A stretch of DNA of 14,932 nt, taken from assembly GCA_030824805.1 (NCBI GenBank), contig JAPJRC010000038.1, forward strand, positions 7,790 through 22,721, read 5' to 3'. The notes under the pieces were generated by a model. It saw nothing but the letters and a program-made list of their open reading frames with translations, was not told the origin of the DNA and did no database searches. The DNA is from Micavibrio sp. (GTDB taxonomy: Bacteria; Pseudomonadota; Alphaproteobacteria; Micavibrionales; Micavibrionaceae). Position 1 is the first letter of the stretch; every line of letters starts with the position of its first letter. The position numbers and the translations under genes were made by a program. Shown one piece after another: positions 6,330 to 14,905 of this stretch.

Positions 6330-7169
6330 ATGAATAAGGGTTTGCTCAGCGAAAGTTTCTTTATAGAAACCGGCAACATCATCGGCCTCCTTAATAAGGG
6401 AATGCCGCGCGATGTCCTGTCTGTTGAGCATGAATTGGACATGAGCGAGGAGTTAAACAGAATAACGCTCTCCTGGTTTTTCAAAGACACAAGCACCGAG
6501 ATTCCTGCCGTCAGGCTCGAGGTGTACGCGCCCCATCAATTTTTCAAAGATGAAGGCGTTTTTTCCGGCATACATACTTTAAAAGTTGCAGATCCCCTGC
6601 ACGGTCTCGGGATCGGAAAATTGCTGGTAAAAAACACCGCGTCTTTGTTTGAGCAATGGGATGAAAAACATATCTCTCTTATCACCATGCACATGGGTGC
6701 CTATTTCTGGCAGTCGATAGGATTTACGGCAGAACCTTCGACACAAGACAACTACATGCCGCCGCCAGAGGCAGACGATGATCTATGGTCTCACAAAGAT
6801 CAGTTTCATGCATTGAACAGCATTCTTAACATGTATGAGGATTCGGGTGATATTACGCGCAGACAATATCGGCGCGCTATACAAACGCTCGATCTGGATA
6901 ATCCCAAAAGCATCTGGAAATTTATCGACCTTGATGAACAAACCAGGCATGGCGAAAAAATTTCTCAAGCCGCACTAAGAAATATAAGCGTACTTTTGCG
7001 TATGGATCTGGAAGACAAGGACCAAACGGCGCGCCTGCATTCAAAAACGAAAGACGCGCGTGTGGATGCCGATGCCGTTAGAAAACGTCTGCCAGCATTC
7101 ATACGGCATGTCGCCGAAGAAAAGAGACATGTGAATATCAATCGTATAATTGATGGCTTTAGGCTTTAA
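6330..7169 (+). CDS. GNAT-like acetyltransferase domain protein inserted in the lpx cluster
   Basis: The product has 279 residues. Residues about 45-133 resemble a GNAT fold: beta strand ITLSWFF, an arm IHTLKVADP leading into HGLGIGKLL (91-99), which fits the acyl-CoA pyrophosphate-binding motif (Q/R)xxGxG/A except for His in the first position, and GAYFWQSIGF (123-132), typical of the last strand/helix. The C-terminal half (about 150-279) is charged and helical and was not recognised. Substrate unknown. It runs opposite to its neighbours, between fabZ and lpxA, and ends tail to tail with fabZ on a shared TTAA. Sampled 60-base lines are mostly 40-48% G+C (one 57%), below the flanking lpx genes, which hints at later acquisition. 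No Shine-Dalgarno precedes the ATG. It could instead be a GNAT-fold protein lacking enzyme activity. Confidence 0.75.
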   Translation: MNKGLLSESFFIETGNIIGLLNKGMPRDVLSVEHELDMSEELNRITLSWFFKDTSTEIPAVRLEVYAPHQFFKDEGVFSGIHTLKVADPLHGLGIGKLLVKNTASLFEQWDEKHISLITMHMGAYFWQSIGFTAEPSTQDNYMPPPEADDDLWSHKDQFHALNSILNMYEDSGDITRRQYRRAIQTLDLDNPKSIWKFIDLDEQTRHGEKISQAALRNISVLLRMDLEDKDQTARLHSKTKDARVDADAVRKRLPAFIRHVAEEKRHVNINRIIDGFRL

Positions 7170-7636
7170 ACGGCTTTGGCTGTCTGGTCCATGATCATGG
7201 CGCTGAACACCGCTTCGGCGCAGACCTGATCACCCACCATCGCCTTGCCCGTAAACTTCCACACATTGCGGCGGTTCTGCGTTTTCTCGACACGGATATG
7301 CAGGGAATCGCCCGGCGTTACGGGGCGGCGGAATTTCGCCTCCTCGATACTCATGAAGTAAACAACCTTGCCTTTGGCTTCATCACCGAGGGTTTTCACA
7401 ACAAGGCATGCCGCCGTTTGTGCCATGGCTTCGACAATCAACACGCCCGGCATAACCGGCCATCCTGGAAAATGTCCTTGGAAATGCGGTTCGTTAAACG
7501 TGACGTTCTTGAGGCCCACAGCATATTGGTCTGGCACATATTCGAGAATACGGTCCACCAGAAGGATGGGATAGCGATGGGGAATCATCTCCATCACGCT
7601 AACGATATCGACTTTATCTTCGTTGCTCATGACCAT
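7166..7636 (-). CDS. fabZ: 3-hydroxyacyl-ACP dehydratase FabZ
   Basis: Dehydrates 3-hydroxyacyl-ACP in fatty acid elongation; it competes with LpxA and LpxD for the same 3-hydroxyacyl-ACP pool, which explains its place in lpx clusters. The 156-residue product shows MIPHRYPILLVDR (17-29) and the hot-dog active-site segment with His55 (GHFPG) and Glu69 (VEAMAQ). The start at 7636 gives MVMSNEDK, five bases after the lpxD stop, with AAGG about 12 bases upstream; the ATG at 7630 is an alternative. The open frame continues further upstream into lpxD, but that part is an Arg-rich shadow and not family-like. Its stop shares TTAA with the convergent gene, and no terminator follows. Confidence 0.95.
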   Translation of the reverse strand: MVMSNEDKVDIVSVMEMIPHRYPILLVDRILEYVPDQYAVGLKNVTFNEPHFQGHFPGWPVMPGVLIVEAMAQTAACLVVKTLGDEAKGKVVYFMSIEEAKFRRPVTPGDSLHIRVEKTQNRRNVWKFTGKAMVGDQVCAEAVFSAMIMDQTAKAV

Positions 7637-7641
7637 TGTTT

Positions 7642-8667
7642 TTATTCGCCTTTTTGTGGTTTGGTCAAGCGTTTCAACGCGATGACCTGACGCATGAATT
7701 CCTTGACGGGCATGGCCGGCGCGCCCAGCTGTTCCTCGCCTGCCGGAACGTCTTTCATAACGCCCGATTTGGCGCCGATGCGCGCGCCCATGCCGATCTT
7801 GAGATGGCCCGCCACGCCCGCCTGCGCGGCCAGAACGGCATAATCTTCGAGCGTCGTGCTGCCCGCCACGCCGGATTGCGCCACAAGAACGCACCCCTTG
7901 CCAATCTTTACGTTATGCCCAATCTGCACCAGATTGTCGATCCAGGTGCCATTGCCGATGATCGTGTCGGGCCCAGCACCGCGGTCGATACAGGAATTCG
8001 CGCCAATCTCGACATGGTCGCCGATGATGACACGCCCAAGTTGCGGCACCTTCACATGACCGGCAGGATCGATTGCAAAACCGAAGCCGTCCTGTCCGAT
8101 ACGCACACCGGGGTACAGGCGCGTGCCCGAACCTATTTCAGCATGACTGACGGTGGCGTTCGCACCGATACGCGATTTCGCACCGATGGTGACACCGCGG
8201 CCAATAACAGCGTTCGGTTCGATCCAGCAACCATCGCCAACAACCACCTGCGCACCGATAACCGCGCCCGCTTCGATGACACAGCCTTTGCCGATTTTTG
8301 CATCGGCAGCAATCGTCGCCGCCTGAGAAATTTCCGATTCAGGATAGCTGTCCGGATAAAAAGCCTGCGCGACAAGCGCGTAGGATTTGTACGGGTTTTT
8401 CGAAATGATCAGAGCCATGCCCGCAGGCGCGTGCGCGGCCATGGCTTCCGAGACAATGCACGCTTCCGCTTTGGAAGAAACAAAGCTTTCCTTGTAACGA
8501 ATATTGTCGAGGAAGCTGATCTGCCCTGCACCGGCTTTATCTAGCGCCGCCACGTCATCGATCATGCGGTTTGCATCCGCATCATGCGCCAATCTGCCAC
8601 CTGCTATGGCGGCAAGCTCGGACAACGGTTTTGCCTGTTGCCTTACAAAGAAACGCGGATCGGCCAT
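7642..8667 (-). CDS. lpxD: UDP-3-O-acylglucosamine N-acyltransferase
   Basis: Adds the second 3-hydroxyacyl chain (N-linked) to UDP-3-O-acylglucosamine, the third step of lipid A synthesis. The 341-residue product has the N-terminal uridine-binding domain (about 1-105, including ISFLDNIRY), a long hexapeptide-repeat beta-helix (about 110-310) and a short C-terminal helix. The catalytic histidine is His251 in QIGHNVKIG (His239 in E. coli), and GQDGFGFA is conserved. GAGG lies seven bases before the ATG, a good ribosome binding site. The gene begins 15 bases after skp and ends five bases before fabZ, so it is in the same operon. Confidence 0.96.
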   Translation of the reverse strand: MADPRFFVRQQAKPLSELAAIAGGRLAHDADANRMIDDVAALDKAGAGQISFLDNIRYKESFVSSKAEACIVSEAMAAHAPAGMALIISKNPYKSYALVAQAFYPDSYPESEISQAATIAADAKIGKGCVIEAGAVIGAQVVVGDGCWIEPNAVIGRGVTIGAKSRIGANATVSHAEIGSGTRLYPGVRIGQDGFGFAIDPAGHVKVPQLGRVIIGDHVEIGANSCIDRGAGPDTIIGNGTWIDNLVQIGHNVKIGKGCVLVAQSGVAGSTTLEDYAVLAAQAGVAGHLKIGMGARIGAKSGVMKDVPAGEEQLGAPAMPVKEFMRQVIALKRLTKPQKGE

Positions 8668-8682
8668 GACGCTGCCTCGGCC

Positions 8683-9219
8683 TTATTCGACGGAGAGGCT
8701 GATGTTCGTCACCTTGGCATCAAGGGCTTTCAGAACATCGGCCGTGATGTCGAGTTCTTTTTCAGCGATGACAACGCTGTCACGCGAAAGAACAATGTCA
8801 AAGCCCTTCTCTTCGGCAACCTTGGCGGCGGCTTCGAGAATGCTGCGGCGAAGTTCCGTCATCGCCTTGTCAACGCCTTGCTGGAGGCCGTTGCGGCGTT
8901 TTTCGAACAGGGATTTCACTTCGCCGACCTGTGCATCAAAGGCTTTGCGTTTCTTGTTGAACTCTTCAGCGGGAAGCTTTTCCTTGCCTTCAATCAGTTC
9001 GGCCTGGGATGTTTTCAGCGTCGTGTCTTTCTGGGAAAACTCCTTGGAGAAAGCTTCGCGCTTGGCCTGAATCTGTTTTTGCAGACTGGCACCGGCTTTG
9101 GATTCTCCCATGATTTTCTCATAGTCGATAATCGCAATCGTGGGGGCGTCCGCGGCGTGGGCGGCCACCGGCATAAGGAAGGCGAAGACCATCAGGATGG
9201 TAAGGGCGTGTTTAAGCAT
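8683..9219 (-). CDS. skp: Periplasmic chaperone Skp/OmpH
   Basis: Holds unfolded outer-membrane proteins in the periplasm and delivers them to the BAM complex. The 178-residue product has a clear signal peptide (1-22, hydrophobic LTILMVFAFLMPVAA, cleavage after AHA), a first strand TIAIIDYEKIM, a charged coiled-coil of about residues 45-130 forming the tentacle arms, and a return segment FDIVLSRDSVVIAEKELDIT. This is the standard OmpH layout. AGGAG lies seven bases before the ATG, supporting the start at 9219. It follows bamA by 53 bases, its usual partner. Confidence 0.93.
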   Translation of the reverse strand: MLKHALTILMVFAFLMPVAAHAADAPTIAIIDYEKIMGESKAGASLQKQIQAKREAFSKEFSQKDTTLKTSQAELIEGKEKLPAEEFNKKRKAFDAQVGEVKSLFEKRRNGLQQGVDKAMTELRRSILEAAAKVAEEKGFDIVLSRDSVVIAEKELDITADVLKALDAKVTNISLSVE

Positions 9220-9272
9220 GCATGAACTCCTGCAATAACAAGTTTTGAATATTCTCTCTACGCCCCAGATTT

Positions 9273-11549
9273 CTAGAATCTCGTGCCGAAGCTAAAGCGG
9301 AAGTTTTCTTCCTGGTCAAAGTCTTCCTTGATGTACGGGAAGGCAACATCGACACGCACGGGACCCATCGGGGATCTCCAGGAGACACCCAGACCGGCAG
9401 CGGAACGGAAGCTGTTTTCATCCAGAATGTCCGGACCCGATTCATCAATGCCCCAGAGCGATCCGAAATCGTTGAACGCGTGACCGGCAACACCCATGTC
9501 TTCGGGCAGACCAACCGGGAACGTCAACTCAACCGTACCACGGTAGTAGTAGTTACCACCGAGCGCGTCATCCGTGGCGGCGTCGCGAGGACCAATACCG
9601 CCCTTTTCGAAACCGCGGAAGTTGTTCCCGCCGAGCATGAAACGTTCGTTAATCTGGACATCTTCATCGTTGATGCCGGAGATGATACCGGTCTCACCCA
9701 TGAAGTTCAGGATAACCTTCTTCTCGTAGAACGGTATGTAATAGCTTGAACCGATATCACCGGACACATAGTTGGCATCACCGCCAAGACCTGCGCCTTC
9801 GAGATCCAGCCAGGAATACAGGCCTTCGGCCGGGAAGAGCGTGGAATCGCGTGCATCGTATGTCAGGCGCTGGGAAACAGCCGAGGTGCTGCGCTCGCCT
9901 TCCTGATCTTTAATGAAACGCGATGCGTCTTCGTCAACATTGCGGATTTCGTTGTTTTCGAAACGATACTTGAATGTCTGGCGCCATTTTTCCGACAACG
10001 GATAGCCGATGCGCAAAGCGCCGCCGGTTCTGCGTTGATCGTACGAAGACTCGTCCTGCAGGTCGCGTGTGATGTGGAATGCATCAACGCCGGCAGACAG
10101 GTCACGGTCAAGGAAGTACGGTTCGGTGAACGATGCATCGAACTCGGTGCGTTTACCGGCCAGTGTCGTTGCGAAGGTCAGGTCCTGCCCCTTGCCGAGC
10201 AGGTTACGCTCGCGGATGCGCAGGTCGGCCAAAGGACCGTCTTGTGTCGAGAAACCCGCACCGATGGACAGTTCACCCGTCGATTGTTCGGCGACCTCGA
10301 TATCGATAACCGTTTTGTCAGGCGCGGAACCCGGCAATGTCTTGATATTGACGGTTTCGAAGAAGTTCAGGTCGCGAAGACGCTGCTCGGAACGTGCGAG
10401 CTTGGATTTGCTGAAGGGGTCGCCTTCAACCAACAGCATTTCGCGGCGGATGACTTTGTCAATCGTGCGGAGGTTGCCGTGGATATCGATGCGCTCGACG
10501 AACACGCGCGGGCTTTCACCAACGACGAAGGTCAGGTCAATGGAGTTATCGGCCGTGTTGCGCTCGATCTTGGGATCGACGTCGGCGAACGCGTATTGGG
10601 CATCGCCTAGGCGGTCGGACATTTTATCAACGCTCGTCTGTACGGCGTCGGCATCATACCATTCACCCGGCAGGAAGGTGATGTCTTCCTTCAAAGGCGT
10701 GGCATCGAAGTTGCGCAGATCGGATTCGATGGCGATGTTGTTGATTTTGTAGCGAGCGCCCTCTTCCACCGTGAATGTCAGATAGAAGTTTTCCTTGTCT
10801 TCGGACAATTCGGCATTCGCGCTCACCACACGGAAATCGGCATAACCGTTTTTCAGGTAGAAACGGCGCAGCAACTCCTCGTCGAATTTTACACGGTCTT
10901 CATCATAACGGTCGTCGCTCGCGAAGAAACGGTACCAGCGCTCTTCACGCGTGGAAAGCTCGGCGCGCAGCTGGTCGTCGTCAAAAGCCTTGTTGCCAAC
11001 GAAACGGATAGATTTGATGGCCGTGACATCGCCTTCGGTGATTTCAAAGACGAGGTTTACGCGGTTCTGGTCCAACTCGATAATTTTCGGCTCAACCGCA
11101 ACGGCAAAACGTCCGCCGCGCTGATACAACTGGTACACGCGCGATACATCGTTTTGCACTTTGGTCTTTGTATACACCTGGCGCGGGCGCAGGCTGATTT
11201 CGGCCAGCAGCTCATCGTCTTCAAGCTTGCTGTTACCTTCGAACGCAATCTCGTTGATGATCGGGTTTTCGACCACATCGACCAGCAGAACGCCGTTATC
11301 GGCACGCATTTTAACGTCGGCAAACAGGCCGGTGGCGAACAGGTTTTTGAGGCCTTCGTTCATCACTTCGTTGTCCAGCGGCTGGCCGGTTTGAAGATTA
11401 AGGTATGTCAGGATGGTCGCAGGTTCGATACGCTGCGCGCCGTTGATGCGGATTTCACGGAGCGTTTCCGCGGCCATGGCGGACACGGAAATCACAAGAG
11501 CAAGAATGAACGTTATGAAAAAATTGGAACGAGTCATGACGGATCGCAT
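9273..11549 (-). CDS. bamA: Outer-membrane protein assembly factor BamA
   Basis: Core barrel of the BAM complex, inserting beta-barrel proteins into the outer membrane. The 758-residue precursor has a signal peptide (about 1-27, ending VSAMA-A), five POTRA domains to about residue 420 (each opening with patterns such as INEIAFEGNSKL or IKSIRFVGNKAF), and a C-terminal 16-strand barrel ending in FSFGTRF, with the terminal aromatic residue used as sorting signal. The loop-6 motif is FRGF (644-647), a variant of the usual VRGF. ATG at 11549 has AGGA too close to it, and ATG at 11537 (MTRSNFF) is an equally good start that still leaves a full signal peptide. The 82-base gap from rseP holds a perfect TATAAT, so an extra promoter is possible. 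Confidence 0.97.
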   Translation of the reverse strand: MRSVMTRSNFFITFILALVISVSAMAAETLREIRINGAQRIEPATILTYLNLQTGQPLDNEVMNEGLKNLFATGLFADVKMRADNGVLLVDVVENPIINEIAFEGNSKLEDDELLAEISLRPRQVYTKTKVQNDVSRVYQLYQRGGRFAVAVEPKIIELDQNRVNLVFEITEGDVTAIKSIRFVGNKAFDDDQLRAELSTREERWYRFFASDDRYDEDRVKFDEELLRRFYLKNGYADFRVVSANAELSEDKENFYLTFTVEEGARYKINNIAIESDLRNFDATPLKEDITFLPGEWYDADAVQTSVDKMSDRLGDAQYAFADVDPKIERNTADNSIDLTFVVGESPRVFVERIDIHGNLRTIDKVIRREMLLVEGDPFSKSKLARSEQRLRDLNFFETVNIKTLPGSAPDKTVIDIEVAEQSTGELSIGAGFSTQDGPLADLRIRERNLLGKGQDLTFATTLAGKRTEFDASFTEPYFLDRDLSAGVDAFHITRDLQDESSYDQRRTGGALRIGYPLSEKWRQTFKYRFENNEIRNVDEDASRFIKDQEGERSTSAVSQRLTYDARDSTLFPAEGLYSWLDLEGAGLGGDANYVSGDIGSSYYIPFYEKKVILNFMGETGIISGINDEDVQINERFMLGGNNFRGFEKGGIGPRDAATDDALGGNYYYRGTVELTFPVGLPEDMGVAGHAFNDFGSLWGIDESGPDILDENSFRSAAGLGVSWRSPMGPVRVDVAFPYIKEDFDQEENFRFSFGTRF

Positions 11550-11625
11550 TTCCTGACGAAAGTCGGTTTTCTAGTTATAGAATTGAGTAGAATATTTTGG
11601 GGCGGGTTACAACCGATTCTTTGCA

Positions 11626-11631
11626 ATTATA
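11626..11631 (-). promoter_or_regulatory. Perfect TATAAT in the rseP-bamA gap
   Basis: On the - strand, TATAAT starts directly after the rseP stop TGA, 77 bases before the bamA ATG. No good -35 hexamer was found at the right distance, so it may be fortuitous in an AT-rich gap. If real it would give bamA-skp-lpxD-fabZ expression independent of rseP. Confidence 0.3.
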
Positions 11632-13023
11632 TCAAAGAATAAGCTGCAGTATATCGCTCAGATTGGCGAAAACCATAATACCGATCAGAATGGTAAAACC
11701 CACACGGAAGGCGTATTCCTGCGCTTTTTCCGGCACGGGCGACCCCTTTGCCGCCTCGAGCGCGTAAAACACCAGGTGACCGCCGTCGAGCACGGGAATC
11801 GGGAAAAGGTTAATCAGACCGAGATTGATGGATAGCAGGGCCGTGAAAGTGATAACCGCCACAAGACCGGCCTGTGCCATATCGCCCGCCATTGCACCGA
11901 TACGGATAAGACCGCCCAGTTCCTTGGCGCTGCGTGTACCTGTAATGATCTGGCCTAGCGCCGTCAGGGTACCGAGCGTAACTTCCTTGGTCTCGGTCAT
12001 GGCATAGCCGATGGCGGACAACGGGCTGTGTTTAACGATGTCGTTGCCGACCTTCTCGGAAATAATAATCGTGAGGTCTTCCGCCTCTTCCGAGTCGCCC
12101 AGCGTCTCGTTCATATCCTTGAATGGATGCACGATGAGCGTGCTGTTCTTGTCACCCTCTTCAATGCCCTTAAAAGTGACCTCCACGGAACGGTCCATGG
12201 TGCGGTCCAGAGCCGCCAAAGCCTCATCCGTATTTTTTACAGGCTTTCCATCAACTTCCAGAACGTTCTTAACACTAAAACCGTTGACTGCACCGATCAA
12301 ACCAAGCACGCCACGGGAATGCTGGAACCCAAAACGGTCCAAAATCGTCTCACGCACCGGTGTCGCCGTCAGCTGGACTTCTTCGCCGTTACGGTCAACG
12401 GTGAATTCCATCGGCGAATCAAGGGCGATCATCACCTTCTGGCGAATATCTTCAAAACGGGCGACGGGCTTGCCGTCGATGGCGATAACACGGTCATGAG
12501 GCTGGAAGCCGGCCTTCTCCGCCGCCGAGCCTTTAACAACGGCCGAAGCGGTGGCTGGTGTTACGGGTTGTCCATAGAACATGTACAAGCCGGAGAGCAG
12601 GATGATTGCGAAAATGAAATTGATAGCGGGACCGGCGAACACGATGATCGCACGCTGCCATACGGGCTTGGCAAAGAAGGCAACCTTGCGATCTTCCGCA
12701 CTCATCGGACGGGCCGCAAGCCCCTCACCCACTGTTTCCTTGTGTCCGGCGCTGGCGGGGTCGGCATCGCCGAACATCTTCACGTAGCCGCCAAGCGGGA
12801 TCAGCGAGAATTTCCAGCGCGTGCCGTTTTTGTCACGAAAACCGAACAACTCTTTGCCGAAACCGATGGAAAAACTGTCGACCTTGACGCCGCAGGCGCG
12901 GGCTGCAATGTAATGGCCCCACTCATGCACGAACACGAGTATGCTGAGGACCAGAAGGAATGTTCCCCCGTAAAGCCAGATATTGCTGAACACGAGTTGG
13001 AACATGTCGAAGATGGAGTTCAT
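11632..13023 (-). CDS. rseP: Site-2 membrane metalloprotease RseP
   Basis: Intramembrane zinc protease that cleaves membrane-bound regulators such as anti-sigma factors, and in some bacteria remnant signal peptides. The 463-residue product has the HExxH zinc motif (His33, Glu34, His37 in VHEWGHY) in the first membrane segment, PLGGYVKM near 77-84, a second membrane segment in AGPAINFIFAIILL, a recognisable PDZ domain (KGSAAEKAGFQPHDRVIAIDG), a degenerate second PDZ, and the third zinc ligand Asp413 in PIPVLDGGH. It is in the inner membrane. The ATG overlaps the dxr stop as ATGA, and GGAAGG lies four bases upstream. Its targets here are unknown because no anti-sigma factor gene is in the window. 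Confidence 0.95.
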   Translation of the reverse strand: MNSIFDMFQLVFSNIWLYGGTFLLVLSILVFVHEWGHYIAARACGVKVDSFSIGFGKELFGFRDKNGTRWKFSLIPLGGYVKMFGDADPASAGHKETVGEGLAARPMSAEDRKVAFFAKPVWQRAIIVFAGPAINFIFAIILLSGLYMFYGQPVTPATASAVVKGSAAEKAGFQPHDRVIAIDGKPVARFEDIRQKVMIALDSPMEFTVDRNGEEVQLTATPVRETILDRFGFQHSRGVLGLIGAVNGFSVKNVLEVDGKPVKNTDEALAALDRTMDRSVEVTFKGIEEGDKNSTLIVHPFKDMNETLGDSEEAEDLTIIISEKVGNDIVKHSPLSAIGYAMTETKEVTLGTLTALGQIITGTRSAKELGGLIRIGAMAGDMAQAGLVAVITFTALLSINLGLINLFPIPVLDGGHLVFYALEAAKGSPVPEKAQEYAFRVGFTILIGIMVFANLSDILQLIL

Positions 13024-14201
13024 GAGACCTTCCGGGTCGAGGGGTTATAAGTCAGTATACATTGTTCGGCGGCATCGCGCACCATTTGGTCGAGTGCGAG
13101 AATATCGCCGAGATTCACCGGATCGGAAACATCTTTCTTGTCCTCCACCACGCGGCGGATGATATCGAAAATGTCCGTGAGTCCGATTTTGCCATCGAGG
13201 AAAGCCGAAACACAAAGTTCGTTCGCCGCGTTAAATGCGATACAAGCGGCCTGCCCATCCCTTAAACAATCGTAGGCATAGTTTATGGCGGGAAAACGGC
13301 ACGCGTCCACAGGCATGAAAGACAATGTCGAAATTTTTGTAAAATCAAGGCGTTGCGCCGCCCCGCCTATCCGCGCAGGCCACCCCAGCGTATGGGCGAT
13401 CGGCACCCGCATGTCCGGTGCGCCCATCTGGGCCAGCACCGAGCCATCCTGATATTCCACCATGGAATGGATCACCGATTGCGGATGTATGAGCACATCG
13501 ATCTGATCCGGAGGCATATCGAAAAGAAAATGCGCCTCTATCACTTCCAGCGCCTTGTTCATCATCGTCGCGGAATCGATGGAGATTTTTCGCCCCATGA
13601 CCCAATTCGGATGCGCCAATGCCTGTTCCGGTGTTGCCGCCTGCATCTGCGCCTGCGTGCTGTCACGGAACGGACCGCCGGAAGCAGTGAGTATAATGCG
13701 GCGGACAAAGGCGCGGTTCGCCTGTTCGAAGACCTGAAAAATCGCGTTGTGTTCGGAATCGACCGGCAGAAGCGTTGCGCCGGATTTTCTGGCCGCATCC
13801 ATTACAAGTCTGCCGGCGGAAACCAGCGGTTCCTTGTTGGCGATCGCCACATATCCGCCATTTGCGATTGCTGCAAGTATGGGCTCCAGGCCCGCCATGC
13901 CGACGATAGCGGCCATGGTATAATCGACTTTCGTACCGGCGGCTTCAATCACAGCGGCGCGTCCGGCAGCACAATCTATGTCCGTGCCTGAAAGTGCGTT
14001 TTTAAGATCGCTGTAGAGACTATCATCGCCTATGACGGCCCGCTTCGCGCCGAACTCTTTTGCCTGTTGCGCCAGAAGCGTGACATTGGTTTGCGCGGTG
14101 AGCGTATGGATTTGGAATTTTTCAGCCTCGGCGCGGATCACATCAAGCGTGGCCGTACCGACGGACCCCGTCGAGCCAAGAATTGTAACGCTGCGGCTCA
14201 T
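13020..14201 (-). CDS. dxr: 1-deoxy-D-xylulose-5-phosphate reductoisomerase
   Basis: Makes 2-C-methyl-D-erythritol 4-phosphate from 1-deoxyxylulose 5-phosphate with NADPH, the second step of the MEP isoprenoid pathway, which feeds undecaprenyl phosphate and quinones. The 393-residue product has the NADPH-binding loop GSTGSVGT (9-16), the metal ligands Asp148 and Glu150 in PVDSEHNA and Glu219 in MNKALEVIEA, and HPQSVIHSMVEY of the flexible/active-site region. The NKE motif reads NKEPLV (122-127), where NKESLV or NKEALV is more common. The ATG overlaps the cdsA stop by four bases, and its stop overlaps the rseP start the same way, so the three genes appear translationally coupled. Confidence 0.97.
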   Translation of the reverse strand: MSRSVTILGSTGSVGTATLDVIRAEAEKFQIHTLTAQTNVTLLAQQAKEFGAKRAVIGDDSLYSDLKNALSGTDIDCAAGRAAVIEAAGTKVDYTMAAIVGMAGLEPILAAIANGGYVAIANKEPLVSAGRLVMDAARKSGATLLPVDSEHNAIFQVFEQANRAFVRRIILTASGGPFRDSTQAQMQAATPEQALAHPNWVMGRKISIDSATMMNKALEVIEAHFLFDMPPDQIDVLIHPQSVIHSMVEYQDGSVLAQMGAPDMRVPIAHTLGWPARIGGAAQRLDFTKISTLSFMPVDACRFPAINYAYDCLRDGQAACIAFNAANELCVSAFLDGKIGLTDIFDIIRRVVEDKKDVSDPVNLGDILALDQMVRDAAEQCILTYNPSTRKVS

Positions 14202-14905
14202 CGAACCAGCGCCTCAAGACCGAGCAGGAAAACAGGCGCAGACATAAGCAGACCATCAATACGATCCAGCAAACCACCATGGCCGGGTATAAGGGCGCCG
14301 GTGTCTTTCACGCCGACTTTGCGCTTTTCCTTGGAAATCAGAAGATCGCCGATCTGATCGCTTATCGCGATGATAACACCGAGCGCCACGATAACAGGCA
14401 AGCTCAAACCTTGCGTAAGATTCATATCCTCACCGAATACACCGGCCAGATAAGGCCCCAGATAATGTGCATAAACGAAAACCACAGCAACGCTGGATGA
14501 GATACCGCCGAACAAGCCGGATATGGTTTTATTGGGGCTGATGGAAGGCGCCATTTTCGGGCCGCCAATGGCCTTCCCGGTAAAATAAGCGCCTGTGTCC
14601 GTGGCCCAGACACACAGCAACAGGCACAACGCATACCCCGCACCGTGATCGCTGTGATGCATGCGCAGATAAACGAATGCCATGAAACATCCGGTAATAT
14701 AAAAAAGCCCGATCAGGCCATCGACCAGAGGGCGCCTGGACAGGCGCGCCATACGCGTCCACTCCTTGAAAGAGATGCCGAGCGCTATACCGATCATCGC
14801 AAGGAACAGCCAGCCACCGTAAATCAGGCACCACAAAACCAGCGGCATAAGAACCACGGCAGAAATGATGCGCAGATTTAAACTATGGTTCGGCTTGACG
14901 GTCAA
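14198..14905 (-). CDS. cdsA: Phosphatidate cytidylyltransferase (CDP-diacylglycerol synthase)
   Basis: Converts phosphatidic acid and CTP to CDP-diacylglycerol, the branch point for all phospholipids, in the inner membrane. The 235-residue product has several hydrophobic membrane segments and WATDTGAYFTGKAIGGPK. The C-terminal signature runs from Ser191 to Asp217: KR (194-195), KD (200-201), PGHGG (207-211), DR (214-215) and Asp217. The third signature position is Glu193 instead of a hydrophobic residue. The start is a TTG at 14905 with GGAG six bases upstream. The same frame stays open to the window edge, so a longer N-terminus cannot be excluded. A TAA at 14927-14925 in another frame could end an upstream gene such as uppS, but too little is visible to tell. 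Confidence 0.93.
   Translation of the reverse strand: MTVKPNHSLNLRIISAVVLMPLVLWCLIYGGWLFLAMIGIALGISFKEWTRMARLSRRPLVDGLIGLFYITGCFMAFVYLRMHHSDHGAGYALCLLLCVWATDTGAYFTGKAIGGPKMAPSISPNKTISGLFGGISSSVAVVFVYAHYLGPYLAGVFGEDMNLTQGLSLPVIVALGVIIAISDQIGDLLISKEKRKVGVKDTGALIPGHGGLLDRIDGLLMSAPVFLLGLEALVR

Noticed and set aside
7637..7894. N-terminal extension of fabZ into lpxD
   Set aside because: Arg/Gly-rich and unlike any FabZ; the ATG at 7636 gives the family's normal length.
7636..8544. Open frame of 302 codons opposite lpxD
   Set aside because: Asp/Arg/His-rich repetitive translation that simply reflects the beta-helix repeat codons read backwards.
9610..9621. BamA loop-6 motif FRGF instead of VRGF as a novel variant
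   Set aside because: The first position of this motif varies among bacteria; the Arg-Gly-Phe core is intact.
12028..13050. Open frame of 340 codons opposite rseP
   Set aside because: No motif or start signal; RseP on the other strand has all catalytic residues.
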